From contig NZ_CAKMNW010000001.1 of assembly GCF_927904885.1 (NCBI RefSeq), positions 1 to 64,000 on the forward strand: a stretch of DNA of 64,000 bases, read 5' to 3'. The position numbers and the translations under genes are program-made. Positions 35,944 to 44,392 of the stretch are shown here, in pieces (position 1 is the stretch's first letter; every line of letters starts with the position of its first letter). Under the pieces are notes generated by a model. The model ran no database searches, was not told the origin of the DNA, and worked only from the letters and a program-made list of their open reading frames with translations. This stretch comes from Candidatus Nitrotoga sp. M5 (GTDB taxonomy: Bacteria > Pseudomonadota > Gammaproteobacteria > Burkholderiales > Gallionellaceae).

Positions 35944-36186
35944 TTACTTGCCTTGCTCAAACATCTCGACTATTTCACTGGCATTCACGCGGTCGAATTG
36001 TTTGGGGAAGGTAAAGTTTTTCTTGCCCAGCCCCAGCTTGCGCGGCTTGCTGGTGACTGTATCCAACGCCACCAGGCGAGCCACCGGCTTACCCGCGCGT
36101 GCGATGATTATCTCCTCGCCCGCTTCGGCTTGATCGACAAAACGGGAGAATTGAGTCTTTGCTTCATGAATGTTTACGGTTTGCAT
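35944..36186 (-). CDS. Phd/YefM-type antitoxin partner of PIN toxin
   Basis: About 80 residues from ATG 36186 (MQTVNIHEAKTQFSRFVDQA), the Phd/YefM fold with DNA-binding N-terminus (GEEIIIARAGKPVARLV) and a disordered C-terminal toxin-binding arm (PKQFDRVNASEIVEMFEQ). The GAGGTGC upstream supports this start; the longer frame from 36237 is not needed. Stop and toxin start abut. Confidence 0.88.
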   Translation of the reverse strand: MQTVNIHEAKTQFSRFVDQAEAGEEIIIARAGKPVARLVALDTVTSKPRKLGLGKKNFTFPKQFDRVNASEIVEMFEQGK

Positions 36187-36444
36187 GGCGCACCTCGGTT
36201 TAATTGAATGGACTAATGTTAGTCCGAGCTGGACCATTTAACAAGAGGCACATCTATATTTTTGCCTCGTCTGGGCTATGTGTGGGTAATTTGTATTTTT
36301 TCAGTATGATTTTCTCGTTAATCAATCGCAGCCTGCAGAAAGCGGTAGAGGTCAGGATTACTAACTTCATCATCCTTATGGAGCGGGGTATTTATGGATT
36401 TTATGGAATGTTTACGACAGCAAGCGGAATTGAGGGGAAGAATA

Positions 36445-36700
36445 CTGATTAGCGCTTCAGGTCACGATAAAATTTTCATGAGGGCAAATGGCTTCCAGAT
36501 AAATTAGCTGCACACCAACGTCGTGTGTGTAACCCAGCAGATTGAGTTGCCTTTGGCTATGATCTTTGTAGACCAACAAATCAGCCAGGTCACTTATTTT
36601 CGTTCACCGATGGAAGGCTTGCTGGCGATCAACTCGACCGCATCAACGACATCAGTCGCAACGTTGACATGTAGGTTTTTTTACTGTCGGGCAAATCGCC
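36445..36700 (-). pseudogene. ParE/RelE-type toxin remnant
   Basis: The minus strand reads DVVDAVELIASKPSIGER, then after a one-base shift ISDLADLLVYKDHSQRQLNL and LGYTHD, then PHENF with another one-base loss before the expected YRDLKR. This is the C-terminal two thirds of a RelE/ParE-family toxin (PxIGExKxGDL..V.VYK...Q.NLL.Y, HENFYRDLK). Two frameshifts inactivate it. The stretch 36187-36444 to its right or left shows no other gene. Confidence 0.6.
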
Positions 36701-36714
36701 TTGTCTGTGCTACC

Positions 36715-36934
36715 GCGTAACTCATGTACACCGTTTGCGAGGCACAGATCGCGCGGCTCACGCATCGATGCCAGCGCTTCCGCCACGAAACTTGCCGGCA
36801 AATCTGGGTTGTCGAGTGATGCACGACCAACAGTCCCAGTACTCAATCTGCCCGGCAATGGTACGATGCTCAACCAGCGCTTCAATGCGCGCCTGCTCGT
36901 ATAACTTGTCATCAATCCTGACTGGCATTCCCAT
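36715..36934 (-). pseudogene. ParD-like antitoxin with one frameshift
   Basis: Starts MGMPVRIDDKLYEQARIEA and continues VEHRTIAGQIEYW; the frame then breaks, and the next frame resumes at GRASLDNPDLPASFVAEAL. Together they give an uninterrupted ParD-like antitoxin (VRIDD.LYE.AR.EA..EHRTIAGQIE.W..VGRAALDNPDLP). It lies directly before the ParE-like remnant: a dead ParDE-type module. Confidence 0.7.
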
Positions 36935-37048
36935 CATCGCTCTCCCAAAAAGCATTACTACAAAAGTAGCAACATAGTAGCCCTGTTGAAGTAAAGATGG
37001 AAACAACGACAATTCCCTGCAATCGTTATCGACAGCGGCAGGACACGT

Positions 37049-37357
37049 TTATAAAGCGCTTTGGGGATGATTGATCTGGCAGTCGAGATAGAACAACCCC
37101 TGATTGATCACATTTTCGCCAGTGGAGCGTTTGTATTCGAGAATCACCGGACAATCGTTTTCGTCGAGTCCCAATGAATCGATACGCCCGGCGTGGGTCT
37201 TACCGGTGGAATATTCACTGGCGAGAAAGTAAATGCCGAGCAGCGGTTCTAAATTATTTTCGATCAGCGTTTGCAGCGGTTTTTCGAGATCGGAGGCGTC
37301 GCCTTGCAGCTCGACGGCTAGTCCTTGGGTGAGGCGGAATAGTTTGATGTCGCTCAT
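37049..37357 (-). pseudogene. Truncated DUF5655-type nuclease-like protein
   Basis: The 102 residues start MSDIKLFRLTQGLAVELQG and contain LGIYFLASEYSTGKTHAGRI, DSLGLDENDCPVILEYKRS and ENVINQGLFYLD, a PD-(D/E)XK-like core (D...EYK). Full-length relatives continue for a further ~200 residues; here the frame ends in NHPQSAL. It follows the HNH gene by 33 bp on the same strand and may be a lost third gene of that locus. Confidence 0.6.
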
Positions 37358-37390
37358 TGGCTTGTGCCTTTATTCAAATCGTTGTGCACA

Positions 37391-38242
37391 TCATGCACAG
37401 ACCCCAGCTATTTCTTCATCAAATTTGTACTGATCAAGATATGTCATACAAAAACTCGAGTAAGGTGCACTAGGTTGCCGCATCTCCCTCAACGATGAAA
37501 TTGCTTCCTCGTAGGCGTGATCGATAACAGCATTATTACTCTCCAATTGTTGGAAATACTTCTTTGCAGAATGGACTAAACGATCTATCTCATCGCGAAG
37601 TTTCTGCCGTGCCCGCACGAAGTCTGTATGATTGAGGTGGTAGTATTCAATCGAAGACTGTGCTCTCCTATAAAGGCGAGGATGTGTATTTTGATCATAC
37701 CGAGCCATTGCCTCACCGTCTTCCTTGAAAGTCAGAAGAACTGTATCTGTTGCTTTACAAGGATCCAGCAAATCTGGCATCTCACCATCGCAGTTTTCAG
37801 TAGGTTTCCAAGCTCTGTGGGCTTCATCAGCAATTGGAAAATGATCAGCTTTGCCGCCCGTGTTACCAGTTTCAACATCACGACGTCGACGGTTGGCAAC
37901 GATACAGCTATAACGATAATTATCTGGCTTAAAGGCCAACCACCAGTAGCCTGGGTGTGATTTGGTTTTAGATCTCAGTTCAGCCACACGACCTTTAGGG
38001 CGATAGTGATCAACATCAACATCAGTCCCAGCTTGTGGAGCCTCCGTATACCAACATTTGCGGTTTAATATCATGGCTAATTGTGGCTTGAGCTCTTTCC
38101 AGTAACCATCGTGATCACCGATAAGCTTTAGCTTTTTTTCGGCATCTGATTCTTCAGAAATTAATGCCTCAAGAGCTGCGACTTTGGCAGCCCATCCGTC
38201 AGGAAGAGTAATCTTTTTAGGATCATAAGGCACATACCTCAT
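37391..38242 (-). CDS. HNH nuclease of a Septu-like (PtuB-type) defence pair
   Basis: A 283-residue protein with an HNH-type centre: CWYTEAPQAGTDVDVDHYRP, the DVDHYRPK being the DH motif, followed by the zinc/His-rich tail YSCIVANRRRRDV. PtuB proteins of Septu systems and of retron-linked PtuAB have this arrangement (CxYC/E ... EHFRPK). The start overlaps the ATPase stop by 4 bp (ATGA), so the two are coupled, as in ptuAB. Family knowledge: the ATPase-HNH complex degrades nucleic acid upon phage infection. No reverse transcriptase is nearby, so it is not a retron. Assignment by context and motif, not by alignment. Confidence 0.75.
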   Translation of the reverse strand: MRYVPYDPKKITLPDGWAAKVAALEALISEESDAEKKLKLIGDHDGYWKELKPQLAMILNRKCWYTEAPQAGTDVDVDHYRPKGRVAELRSKTKSHPGYWWLAFKPDNYRYSCIVANRRRRDVETGNTGGKADHFPIADEAHRAWKPTENCDGEMPDLLDPCKATDTVLLTFKEDGEAMARYDQNTHPRLYRRAQSSIEYYHLNHTDFVRARQKLRDEIDRLVHSAKKYFQQLESNNAVIDHAYEEAISSLREMRQPSAPYSSFCMTYLDQYKFDEEIAGVCA

Positions 38243-39858
38243 GTGAGGCTCCCCTTCACTTCCTTGTTTTTGATTTTCGCCAAAATCTCCAATGCCCTTG
38301 CACTGCGTTTCCTTCGAATTTCCGGTGTAACTGGGCTAAGTTCAAAAAGCTTTGCATCCAATTTTTTACGGGCCCTTAAATACTCTTGGTAATCACTGTC
38401 CCAGTGCGCTGTGGTAAAGCCAAGCACCTCAATCTGCTTGTCTATTTCTGCAAGTCGTTTTTTTTCATCTTCCGTGAGAGCGTCCTTCTCCAAAAATGAC
38501 CGACGAGCGCGGATAAGATCCTCGGTGGGTTGATCGAGTGTGCTTTGAAGACCAAACATGTCACTGGTGAGTATGCCAGCATACCCCATGCCTCTAGGAC
38601 TTTCAGCCGGTGGTTCCGCATGAACTTGATGTGACACAGCGTCCTGTGACATAACCTGCACTTGCCCTCTCTCCAACTCAGCTATTGCCAATGGGTGGTG
38701 CGTTACCATCAATAAATGACTGGTATTGCCGTTCTGAACGAAGGTCTTGAGCATCTTAAGATATTTAATAGCCCACAACGGATTGATATGTGTATCCGGC
38801 TCATCAAGTAGAAAGAGTGAGTCTTTACCGCCAGTAAATTTTAACAAACCTAACACTGTGAGTAGCTGTTGCTCGCCTTCACTTAGCTCACGAAAACTTA
38901 GCGCATCACCACTACTTTTTACTCTTACACGAATACTGACCTCAGAGATAATTTCAGAAAGTAGTGTGCTCTCTAACATTTTGAAAAAAACATCAGGAGT
39001 CATTTTGTTGGCGAATTTGCGCAACACATCGGCGTTTTGCAGGAACAAATGAAAGAACTCGTTCTTTATATTTTTTCCGGTTAGCGACATCTCCTCGTTT
39101 CTGGTGATCTTCAAGGGAGCAAGCGTATGAGGATATAGCTCGTCGAGAAACTCACGAACCACCCCGCTAGCGCCCCAGAACAATTCTCCTTTTTTCTTCG
39201 CCCAGTCAGGCTTACGCATTACGAAGTGAACGGAATCCAATGCTTCAATGCCAAATTCATCTAGTAAAAACTTGCGTTCATTGTCATTTTCCATTCCCAA
39301 GAAAAAAGCCAGCAATACAAACTGACTATGTACCGGTTTAGCATAAAACAGCGGTCGTATATCGCCAGTGAGATCCACCTCATTCTTCAGTAGCTTCCGA
39401 TAGAAATCTGTTCGGTGCTTGCGAAAATATTGCTCCAACCTATCGCTTGGCCCAGAGTAATAGGCAAATAAGTAACGTGGCAGGTAAGGCGCGTGTCCAG
39501 ATTTATCCCGCTGAACACGAGAGACAGGAATAACGTTTTCGGCCCATTTCCCTGAAGACTGTTGGGTGACTTTTATCTGGTATTGGGCACCTAAAGAACC
39601 ACGTTTTGGATCGGCATCCACAAGGATCCACATTGCATCTGAATCTTCACCAAGAAGGTACCTCAGTTCATATGAAAACGGAGGTGGCTCACCAAGATCC
39701 AGGTTTCGGAAAATTGCGACTAGCGCCTCGAGCACATTTGATTTACCAGACCCATTGCATCCAACAATAACAGTCATCAGATGCTCTTCATCGAAATTGA
39801 TACACACGTTCTCCAGGTTCTTAAATCTGGATCGTATGCTGAGATAGTCGATCTTCAT
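38239..39858 (-). CDS. AAA/SMC-like ATPase of a Septu-like (PtuA-type) defence pair
   Basis: A 539-residue ABC/SMC-fold ATPase: Walker A GCNGSGKSNVLEALVAIF (about residues 33-50), signature LSEGEQQLLTVLGLLKF, Walker B SLFLLDEPDTHINP, and H-loop LMVTHHPLAIAEL. The central portion is helical and specific. Such OLD/PtuA-like ATPases sense or gate nuclease partners. It begins 20 bp after hsdS and overlaps the HNH gene by 4 bp, so the pair probably shares the restriction-modification transcript. OLD-type TOPRIM is absent, which favours PtuA over OLD. Confidence 0.8.
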   Translation of the reverse strand: MKIDYLSIRSRFKNLENVCINFDEEHLMTVIVGCNGSGKSNVLEALVAIFRNLDLGEPPPFSYELRYLLGEDSDAMWILVDADPKRGSLGAQYQIKVTQQSSGKWAENVIPVSRVQRDKSGHAPYLPRYLFAYYSGPSDRLEQYFRKHRTDFYRKLLKNEVDLTGDIRPLFYAKPVHSQFVLLAFFLGMENDNERKFLLDEFGIEALDSVHFVMRKPDWAKKKGELFWGASGVVREFLDELYPHTLAPLKITRNEEMSLTGKNIKNEFFHLFLQNADVLRKFANKMTPDVFFKMLESTLLSEIISEVSIRVRVKSSGDALSFRELSEGEQQLLTVLGLLKFTGGKDSLFLLDEPDTHINPLWAIKYLKMLKTFVQNGNTSHLLMVTHHPLAIAELERGQVQVMSQDAVSHQVHAEPPAESPRGMGYAGILTSDMFGLQSTLDQPTEDLIRARRSFLEKDALTEDEKKRLAEIDKQIEVLGFTTAHWDSDYQEYLRARKKLDAKLFELSPVTPEIRRKRSARALEILAKIKNKEVKGSLT

Positions 39859-39878
39859 TAATCGCTCACATTCATCGA

Positions 39879-41519
39879 CTATTGAACTATGGAAAAAAAG
39901 TCGTCGTTGCCTTTGCGAACTCGCTCGATACGCTTACCTTCAAGTTCCGCGCGAATATCTAGGAAGAAGCGCTCAACAAGCTCAGTTCCAGCATCTGTTG
40001 GGTAGCCAGCCTCAACCAGCAGAGCCTGTGAAGTAAGCGGATTTTTTGCGGCCCTAAGAGCTTCGATGATAGGGATAACATTTTTTGGCTTCATAGGATA
40101 AGTCTCCTTTTTTTTACGTTCTCCATTTTTCGGAGATATTTTTTTCATTGCCCGTTCTGTAGCTATCCGTTTTAACAACACGCTGGCCGGTTCATCGTTG
40201 GGGTCTTGTTGCACCAGTTCGCCGCGAAAGGCTTTGGCGAGCGTGGCCGGGGTGAGTTTTTCGACTTTGTCGCAGGTGGCTTGGTGGCGGGCTTCGAGGC
40301 GGTCAGCAAAGGCGAACAGTGCTTCGACGCGGCGGACGATTTCGGTTTGCTCCTCAACTGAAGGAATTGCAACATTAGCCAAGGCAATATCCGATAGATT
40401 GAGAGTTTTCCGCGCGACCTCTTTCGATGAGCTAGTCAGCCACCACTGAAGCGCCTCCGAAGAAAGCCAAAAATTAACCCACTTGCTACTGACCCCCGTT
40501 CTACATGCAACTCTTGCAATAGCACGGGCGATATTTGCCTCTAGGCCATGCGGTACGATTGCAGTTCTTCCAATTGTTCCGACAACAGATACAAGCAAGT
40601 CGCCACCAACAACCCTTGATCGCTTGTATTCAGCATCAATATCCTGCGAGACTGTACGAAGCTCACTTGTTAAGACCCCACCGCGATCCATGTCCTGAAC
40701 TCGTATCAGAGGAACTCCTCCGTTTCTTTCTTCGCCGGGCTGTACTACGCCGTAGCATAGTGGTCTATCAGGATCAATCACTTCTCTTAGCGTAAAGATA
40801 TTCCACGACTCAGGGACAATGATTTCGTCTTCTCTTAGCAAGACAGATTGAACTTCCTTGCCCAAACCTTTCAGAGATCGCCAATCCTCCGTCAGTTTGC
40901 CGGAGGTGGCGGCGGCGAGGACGGACTGGCGGATGCGTTTGAGGATGGAGGGAATGCGGTCGAGGCGGTCGCGGCAGGCATCCACCCGCGCCAGCACCGC
41001 GTCGAGTTTGTCGGCGATGCGTTTTTGTTCGTTGAGAGGCGGAATAGGTAGCTCCATATCAGTGAGCTTACCTCTTGAAATCCGCTTACGTGTCGTACCC
41101 GATGAATTGGTTTCCATGAACGCACGCAACTGCGGCGAGTTGATAGCATTCATCAACCACTTGTTAGAAGCACCTTTTTCTCCGGTTCGAAATACCGCCA
41201 CGTCCACGACCGTAATACACGACTGAGGCATTTCAGGCAATAAACACGCTCTTCCTAATGGGTCTGGCATCCGAGCAATCAAAACATCGCCGGTTTTCAA
41301 TTCAGTGCAGTGTAATGCGGCAAACTTTTCTTCATTCACGAACCTTGATGACTTATCAACAAAATAGCCATCGCCAATATCCGCTAATTGCAGCAATCGG
41401 ATTGAACCATTTGGGTCTTGGTCCTTACTTTCAATCCAGTCACCATCTGAAAATATGCCATCGGAAGAAAGCAGTGATTTAAGCGGTGCGTTTGCCCAAC
41501 CGTTTGGCAAGATGCTCAT
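39879..41519 (-). CDS. hsdS: Type I restriction-modification specificity subunit
   Basis: A 546-residue HsdS: two target recognition domains, each ending in the conserved helix (first ELPIPPLNEQKRIADKLDAV, second NVAIPSVEEQTEIVRRVEAL), spaced by about 200 residues. Each TRD reads one half of a bipartite DNA site. An extra C-terminal ~90 residues (KNVIPIIEALRAAKNPLTSQ...) resembles a winged helix not found in classical HsdS. Its ATG overlaps the stop of the DUF559 gene (ATGA). Confidence 0.92.
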   Translation of the reverse strand: MSILPNGWANAPLKSLLSSDGIFSDGDWIESKDQDPNGSIRLLQLADIGDGYFVDKSSRFVNEEKFAALHCTELKTGDVLIARMPDPLGRACLLPEMPQSCITVVDVAVFRTGEKGASNKWLMNAINSPQLRAFMETNSSGTTRKRISRGKLTDMELPIPPLNEQKRIADKLDAVLARVDACRDRLDRIPSILKRIRQSVLAAATSGKLTEDWRSLKGLGKEVQSVLLREDEIIVPESWNIFTLREVIDPDRPLCYGVVQPGEERNGGVPLIRVQDMDRGGVLTSELRTVSQDIDAEYKRSRVVGGDLLVSVVGTIGRTAIVPHGLEANIARAIARVACRTGVSSKWVNFWLSSEALQWWLTSSSKEVARKTLNLSDIALANVAIPSVEEQTEIVRRVEALFAFADRLEARHQATCDKVEKLTPATLAKAFRGELVQQDPNDEPASVLLKRIATERAMKKISPKNGERKKKETYPMKPKNVIPIIEALRAAKNPLTSQALLVEAGYPTDAGTELVERFFLDIRAELEGKRIERVRKGNDDFFSIVQ

Positions 41520-42070
41520 GCCTCCCTCTCCACGAGCATCGAGGGATTAACGCAAATCCCCCCTAGCCCCCCTTTTTCAAAGGGGGGGATTGGAGCGTCG
41601 GTGTCTTTTTCAGAAGAAGTAACGAACACTGTAGATTCCTGTTCAAGAATGGGCGCTTCATGCGTACACGGGTTCTCTCCCCCCTTTGAAAAAGGGGGGT
41701 TAGGGGGGATTTCCAGGGTAATGCTAGGAATTTGTGCGATAACCCCCAACACCGCATCCATCTCCAACAACACCTGCCGATTATCGAAACGCAGCACACG
41801 CAGCCCTAAACTCTCCAAGTAAGCATCGCGCTTCTGGTCGGTTGCTTGATGTTGTGGTTCAAAATGCTGACTGCCATCCAGCTCAACCATCAGCCGGGCA
41901 GCCGGGCAGTAAAAATCAACGATGAACGATCCAATGATTTTCTGGCGATAAAACTGCCAGCCGTTAATTTGCTTGCGGCGCAACCGATACCAGAATTTTT
42001 GCTCGGCATCGGTCATATTGCTGCGCAATTCGCGCGAGTTCTGTTTGAGTTGTCGGGTATAGGGCAGCAT
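41516..42070 (-). CDS. DUF559 (very-short-patch-repair-like) endonuclease-fold protein
   Basis: A 184-residue protein. Residues 1-120 are DUF559, a PD-(D/E)XK relative of Vsr: RSNMTDAEQKFWYRLRR, FYRQKIIGSFIVDFYCPAAR and LMVELDGSQHF, with D and E-x-D positions intact. The C-terminal 65 residues are encoded by a palindromic repeat pair (see separate repeat) and read PPNPPFSKGG and PPFEKGGLGG. It overlaps hsdM by 1 bp and hsdS by 4 bp, so it is fully embedded in the RM operon. A nicking or repair role next to the methylase is inference. Confidence 0.85.
   Translation of the reverse strand: MLPYTRQLKQNSRELRSNMTDAEQKFWYRLRRKQINGWQFYRQKIIGSFIVDFYCPAARLMVELDGSQHFEPQHQATDQKRDAYLESLGLRVLRFDNRQVLLEMDAVLGVIAQIPSITLEIPPNPPFSKGGENPCTHEAPILEQESTVFVTSSEKDTDAPIPPFEKGGLGGICVNPSMLVEREA
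41556..41713. repeat. Inverted pair of C/G-rich palindromic repeats inside a gene
   Basis: CCCCCTAGCCCCCCTTTTTC (from 41557) is the inverse of the element ending TTAGGGGGGATTTCC (41678-41713). The two face each other across about 85 bp of unique DNA, like a REP doublet or small MITE, and are translated in frame as part of the DUF559 protein. Confidence 0.8.
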
Positions 42071-43575
42071 CAGACGGACACACCCTCTTCCAGCTCTTCC
42101 AGTATCCCGCGCAGCTCGTCCAGCGCCGCTTCCAGCTCACTCATCGCTTCCTGTGCCAGTACGGCCGGTTCCGGCAATTCATCCGCGTTGGTGTCGCTGT
42201 CGTCCTTAAGCCAGGCGATGTCGAGGCTGTCGCCACGTGCGGCGATTTGTTCGCGGGTGTATTTGCGGAAGCGGCCCTGTTCGCCGGTGTCCAAGCGTTT
42301 GGCCAGCGTCTTGGCTCCGCCTAACGGATCGTCACCGAACGCGGCCTCGAATTCGATGAAGTGTTTGCGCACGAGCTGGGTGCGCTTGCCGTATTGCGGC
42401 ATATTGGCGCGCAGGTCATACACCCACACCTCTTTGGTGTTCCCCTTGTCATTATCGCCGCGTGTGAAGAACAACACATTGGTCTTGACGCCTTGCGCGT
42501 AAAAGATGCCGGTGGGTAGGCGCAGGATAGTATGCAAGTTGCATTTATCCATCAGGTCGCGGCGGATGTCGCTGCCAACGTTGCTCTCGAACAGCACGTT
42601 GTCTGGCAGCACCACGGCGGCGCGGCCATTGGCTTTGAGGCCACGGTAGATGTGCTGCAAGAAAGCGAACTGCTTGTTGCTGGTGGGGTAAGTGAAGTCG
42701 GTGCGGCTGGGTAAGCCACCGCCTTTTTTGGTGCCAAATGGTGGGTTGCTGAGAATGAGCGTAGCGCCTTGCTTGCACAGTTTTTCGCCATCATCTCCGA
42801 GCGTGTCTCCATATTCGATACCGCCATCTATACCGTGGAGCAACAGATTCATCAGCGCCAAGCGGTGCGTATCCTGCACATGCTCCATGCCGTAGAAAGT
42901 GTTGTTCCGGTATTTTTTTTGCTGCGTTTCTGTCCAGCTTTCCGGCTTGGTGTGCTCACGCAGGTAGTGATTGGCCGCGATCAGAAATCCGCCGGTGCCC
43001 GCTGCCGGGTCCTGGATGATGTCTTTCAGTTCCGGCTTCATTACGGCCACCATGCTGTTGATCAGCACGCGCGGTGTAAAGTATTGGCCTGCACCGGATT
43101 TCTTTTCGTTGGCGTTTTTTTCCAGCAAGCCTTCGTAGAGGTCGCCCAAGTCTTCGCGGTGTACGCTGTACCAGTCAAGTTTATCGATCTCCGTCACCAG
43201 CTTGGACAGCGTTACTGGTTTTTTAATGAACGTGCTGGAGTTCGCGTAAATTTCCTGCACTACGCCTTCGCCATAGCGGGTATAGTCACGAAGCATGTCT
43301 TCATACATGCGCAGGCGTTGAGGAGCCGCTGCACCAATTAAATTTTCCCAGCGTATGCCCGGCACCTTAACGTGCTGTTTGTTTTTGTCCAGAACAAACT
43401 CCCCGTCTTCCCCTACTTGCTTAATAACCAGCTCGCTCTCGCCGCCGGTTTCTTGCATCATCTTTAAGAAAAGCAGGTAGGTCAGTTCAGTGACGTATTG
43501 GTGATAGGTAACGCCGTCGTCCTTGAGGACGTTGCAGAGGTTCCAGAGTTTTCCGACGATGTCGTTTGTAGTCAT
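42070..43575 (-). CDS. hsdM: Type I restriction-modification methylase subunit
   Basis: A 501-residue N6-adenine methyltransferase. The N-terminal HsdM helical domain (NDIVGKLWNLCNVLKDDGVT) precedes the Rossmann domain with SAM motif DPAAGTGGFLIAA and catalytic NPPF (LSNPPFGTKKGG). Order and spacing fit M subunits that pair with HsdS. The C-terminal helical region (EAALDELRGILEELEEG) is the docking part for HsdS. It lies 9 bp after vapC, separated from hsdR by the toxin-antitoxin pair. Confidence 0.95.
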   Translation of the reverse strand: MTTNDIVGKLWNLCNVLKDDGVTYHQYVTELTYLLFLKMMQETGGESELVIKQVGEDGEFVLDKNKQHVKVPGIRWENLIGAAAPQRLRMYEDMLRDYTRYGEGVVQEIYANSSTFIKKPVTLSKLVTEIDKLDWYSVHREDLGDLYEGLLEKNANEKKSGAGQYFTPRVLINSMVAVMKPELKDIIQDPAAGTGGFLIAANHYLREHTKPESWTETQQKKYRNNTFYGMEHVQDTHRLALMNLLLHGIDGGIEYGDTLGDDGEKLCKQGATLILSNPPFGTKKGGGLPSRTDFTYPTSNKQFAFLQHIYRGLKANGRAAVVLPDNVLFESNVGSDIRRDLMDKCNLHTILRLPTGIFYAQGVKTNVLFFTRGDNDKGNTKEVWVYDLRANMPQYGKRTQLVRKHFIEFEAAFGDDPLGGAKTLAKRLDTGEQGRFRKYTREQIAARGDSLDIAWLKDDSDTNADELPEPAVLAQEAMSELEAALDELRGILEELEEGVSV

Positions 43576-43584
43576 GTGATTAAA

Positions 43585-44001
43585 TTATTTTGGGGAAGAG
43601 GTTGTCCAGTCGAGCAGGCGCATGCCGGGCACCTGCATAAAGACGCGGTCGGCGCTGACCAGCGTGCAGTCTTCGGCCATGGCATGGCTGGCGATCAACA
43701 TATCCATTGCCGACAGGCCGATGCCTTGCGTTTCCATTTGCGTGCGTAATTCGGCATAGGTTTGCGCGGTGGATGATAACCACGGCAATACCGGCGTATC
43801 CTGCAAGAAGATTTCGACGGCTTTTGCCAAACGGGTGGCATCCGGCCTGCGCTTTACACCGAAACGTAACTCCGCCTCGGTGATGAGGGAAATACAAATT
43901 GAGTGTTCCATCAATAAATTCTGCATTTCAGGCGTAATGTGTCCGCGAATCAGCGTTGATGCGGCATTCGTGTCCAACATATAGGGATGCGCAATGTTCA
44001 T
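43585..44001 (-). CDS. vapC: VapC toxin embedded in the RM operon
   Basis: About 138 residues, PIN domain. Acidic residues: D in [15 protein letters not shown] in [13 protein letters not shown] in [14 protein letters not shown] and D in TLVSADRVF. The subgroup (DTNxxSxLIRG, RFGxxKR) resembles VapC enzymes cutting initiator tRNA. I start at ATG 44001, which overlaps the vapB stop (ATGA); a TTG six bases upstream is also in frame. Confidence 0.92.
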   Translation of the reverse strand: MNIAHPYMLDTNAASTLIRGHITPEMQNLLMEHSICISLITEAELRFGVKRRPDATRLAKAVEIFLQDTPVLPWLSSTAQTYAELRTQMETQGIGLSAMDMLIASHAMAEDCTLVSADRVFMQVPGMRLLDWTTSSPK

Positions 44002-44252
44002 GGCCAATCGCGATCAACGGGAGGCCCAGGATCGCGTGGAATCTCGAAGCTTTCGAATTCCTCAGGCGCTTCGGCGATTAAGCGGTCACGCAACTTGATC
44101 CACTCCTCGAATTTGCGGTTGCGCGGGCTAAGGATGACATCGCCGGTAACCTGATCGCGCCGGATGATGACTTCATCACCTTCAAAGCGAAACTCGGCAG
44201 GCAGGCGCACGGCCTGGCTGCGACCATTCTTGAATAGCTTGGCTGTTTGCAT
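43998..44252 (-). CDS. vapB: VapB antitoxin
   Basis: An 84-residue AbrB/SpoVT-fold antitoxin: [20 protein letters not shown] with the conserved GRSQAVRLP, then [13 protein letters not shown] and a C-terminal arm ending [10 protein letters not shown] that would bind VapC. Preceded by AGGAGC and an inverted-repeat operator. It lies between hsdR and hsdM on the same strand. Confidence 0.92.
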   Translation of the reverse strand: MQTAKLFKNGRSQAVRLPAEFRFEGDEVIIRRDQVTGDVILSPRNRKFEEWIKLRDRLIAEAPEEFESFEIPRDPGPPVDRDWP

Positions 44253-44272
44253 GATGGTGCTCCTTTCTTGAC

Positions 44273-44296
44273 TGGTATATACCGTGATTTATACCA
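44273..44296 (-). promoter_or_regulatory. VapBC operator
   Basis: Inverted repeat TGGTATA...TATACCA with 10-bp spacer lies 20 bp before the vapB start, and the tract also contains a GGTATATACC core. Typical of AbrB-type autorepression. The adjacent 44335-44375 carries an imperfect CCCTTCCC/GGGGAGGGG hairpin. Confidence 0.6.
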
Positions 44297-44392
44297 CTTA
44301 TAGGTGATGCATTCAACCCAGATTAACCCTTAGCGCCAAACAGTCCCTTCCCTCTGTAAGGGGGAGGGGATATTGTGGTTAACCCTTCTGGC

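Noticed and set aside
37391-39858. Retron with PtuAB effectors
   Set aside because: No reverse transcriptase or msr/msd-like region lies on either side; the pair follows hsdS directly.
42769-43341. 190-codon plus-strand frame
   Set aside because: Antisense to the hsdM catalytic region.
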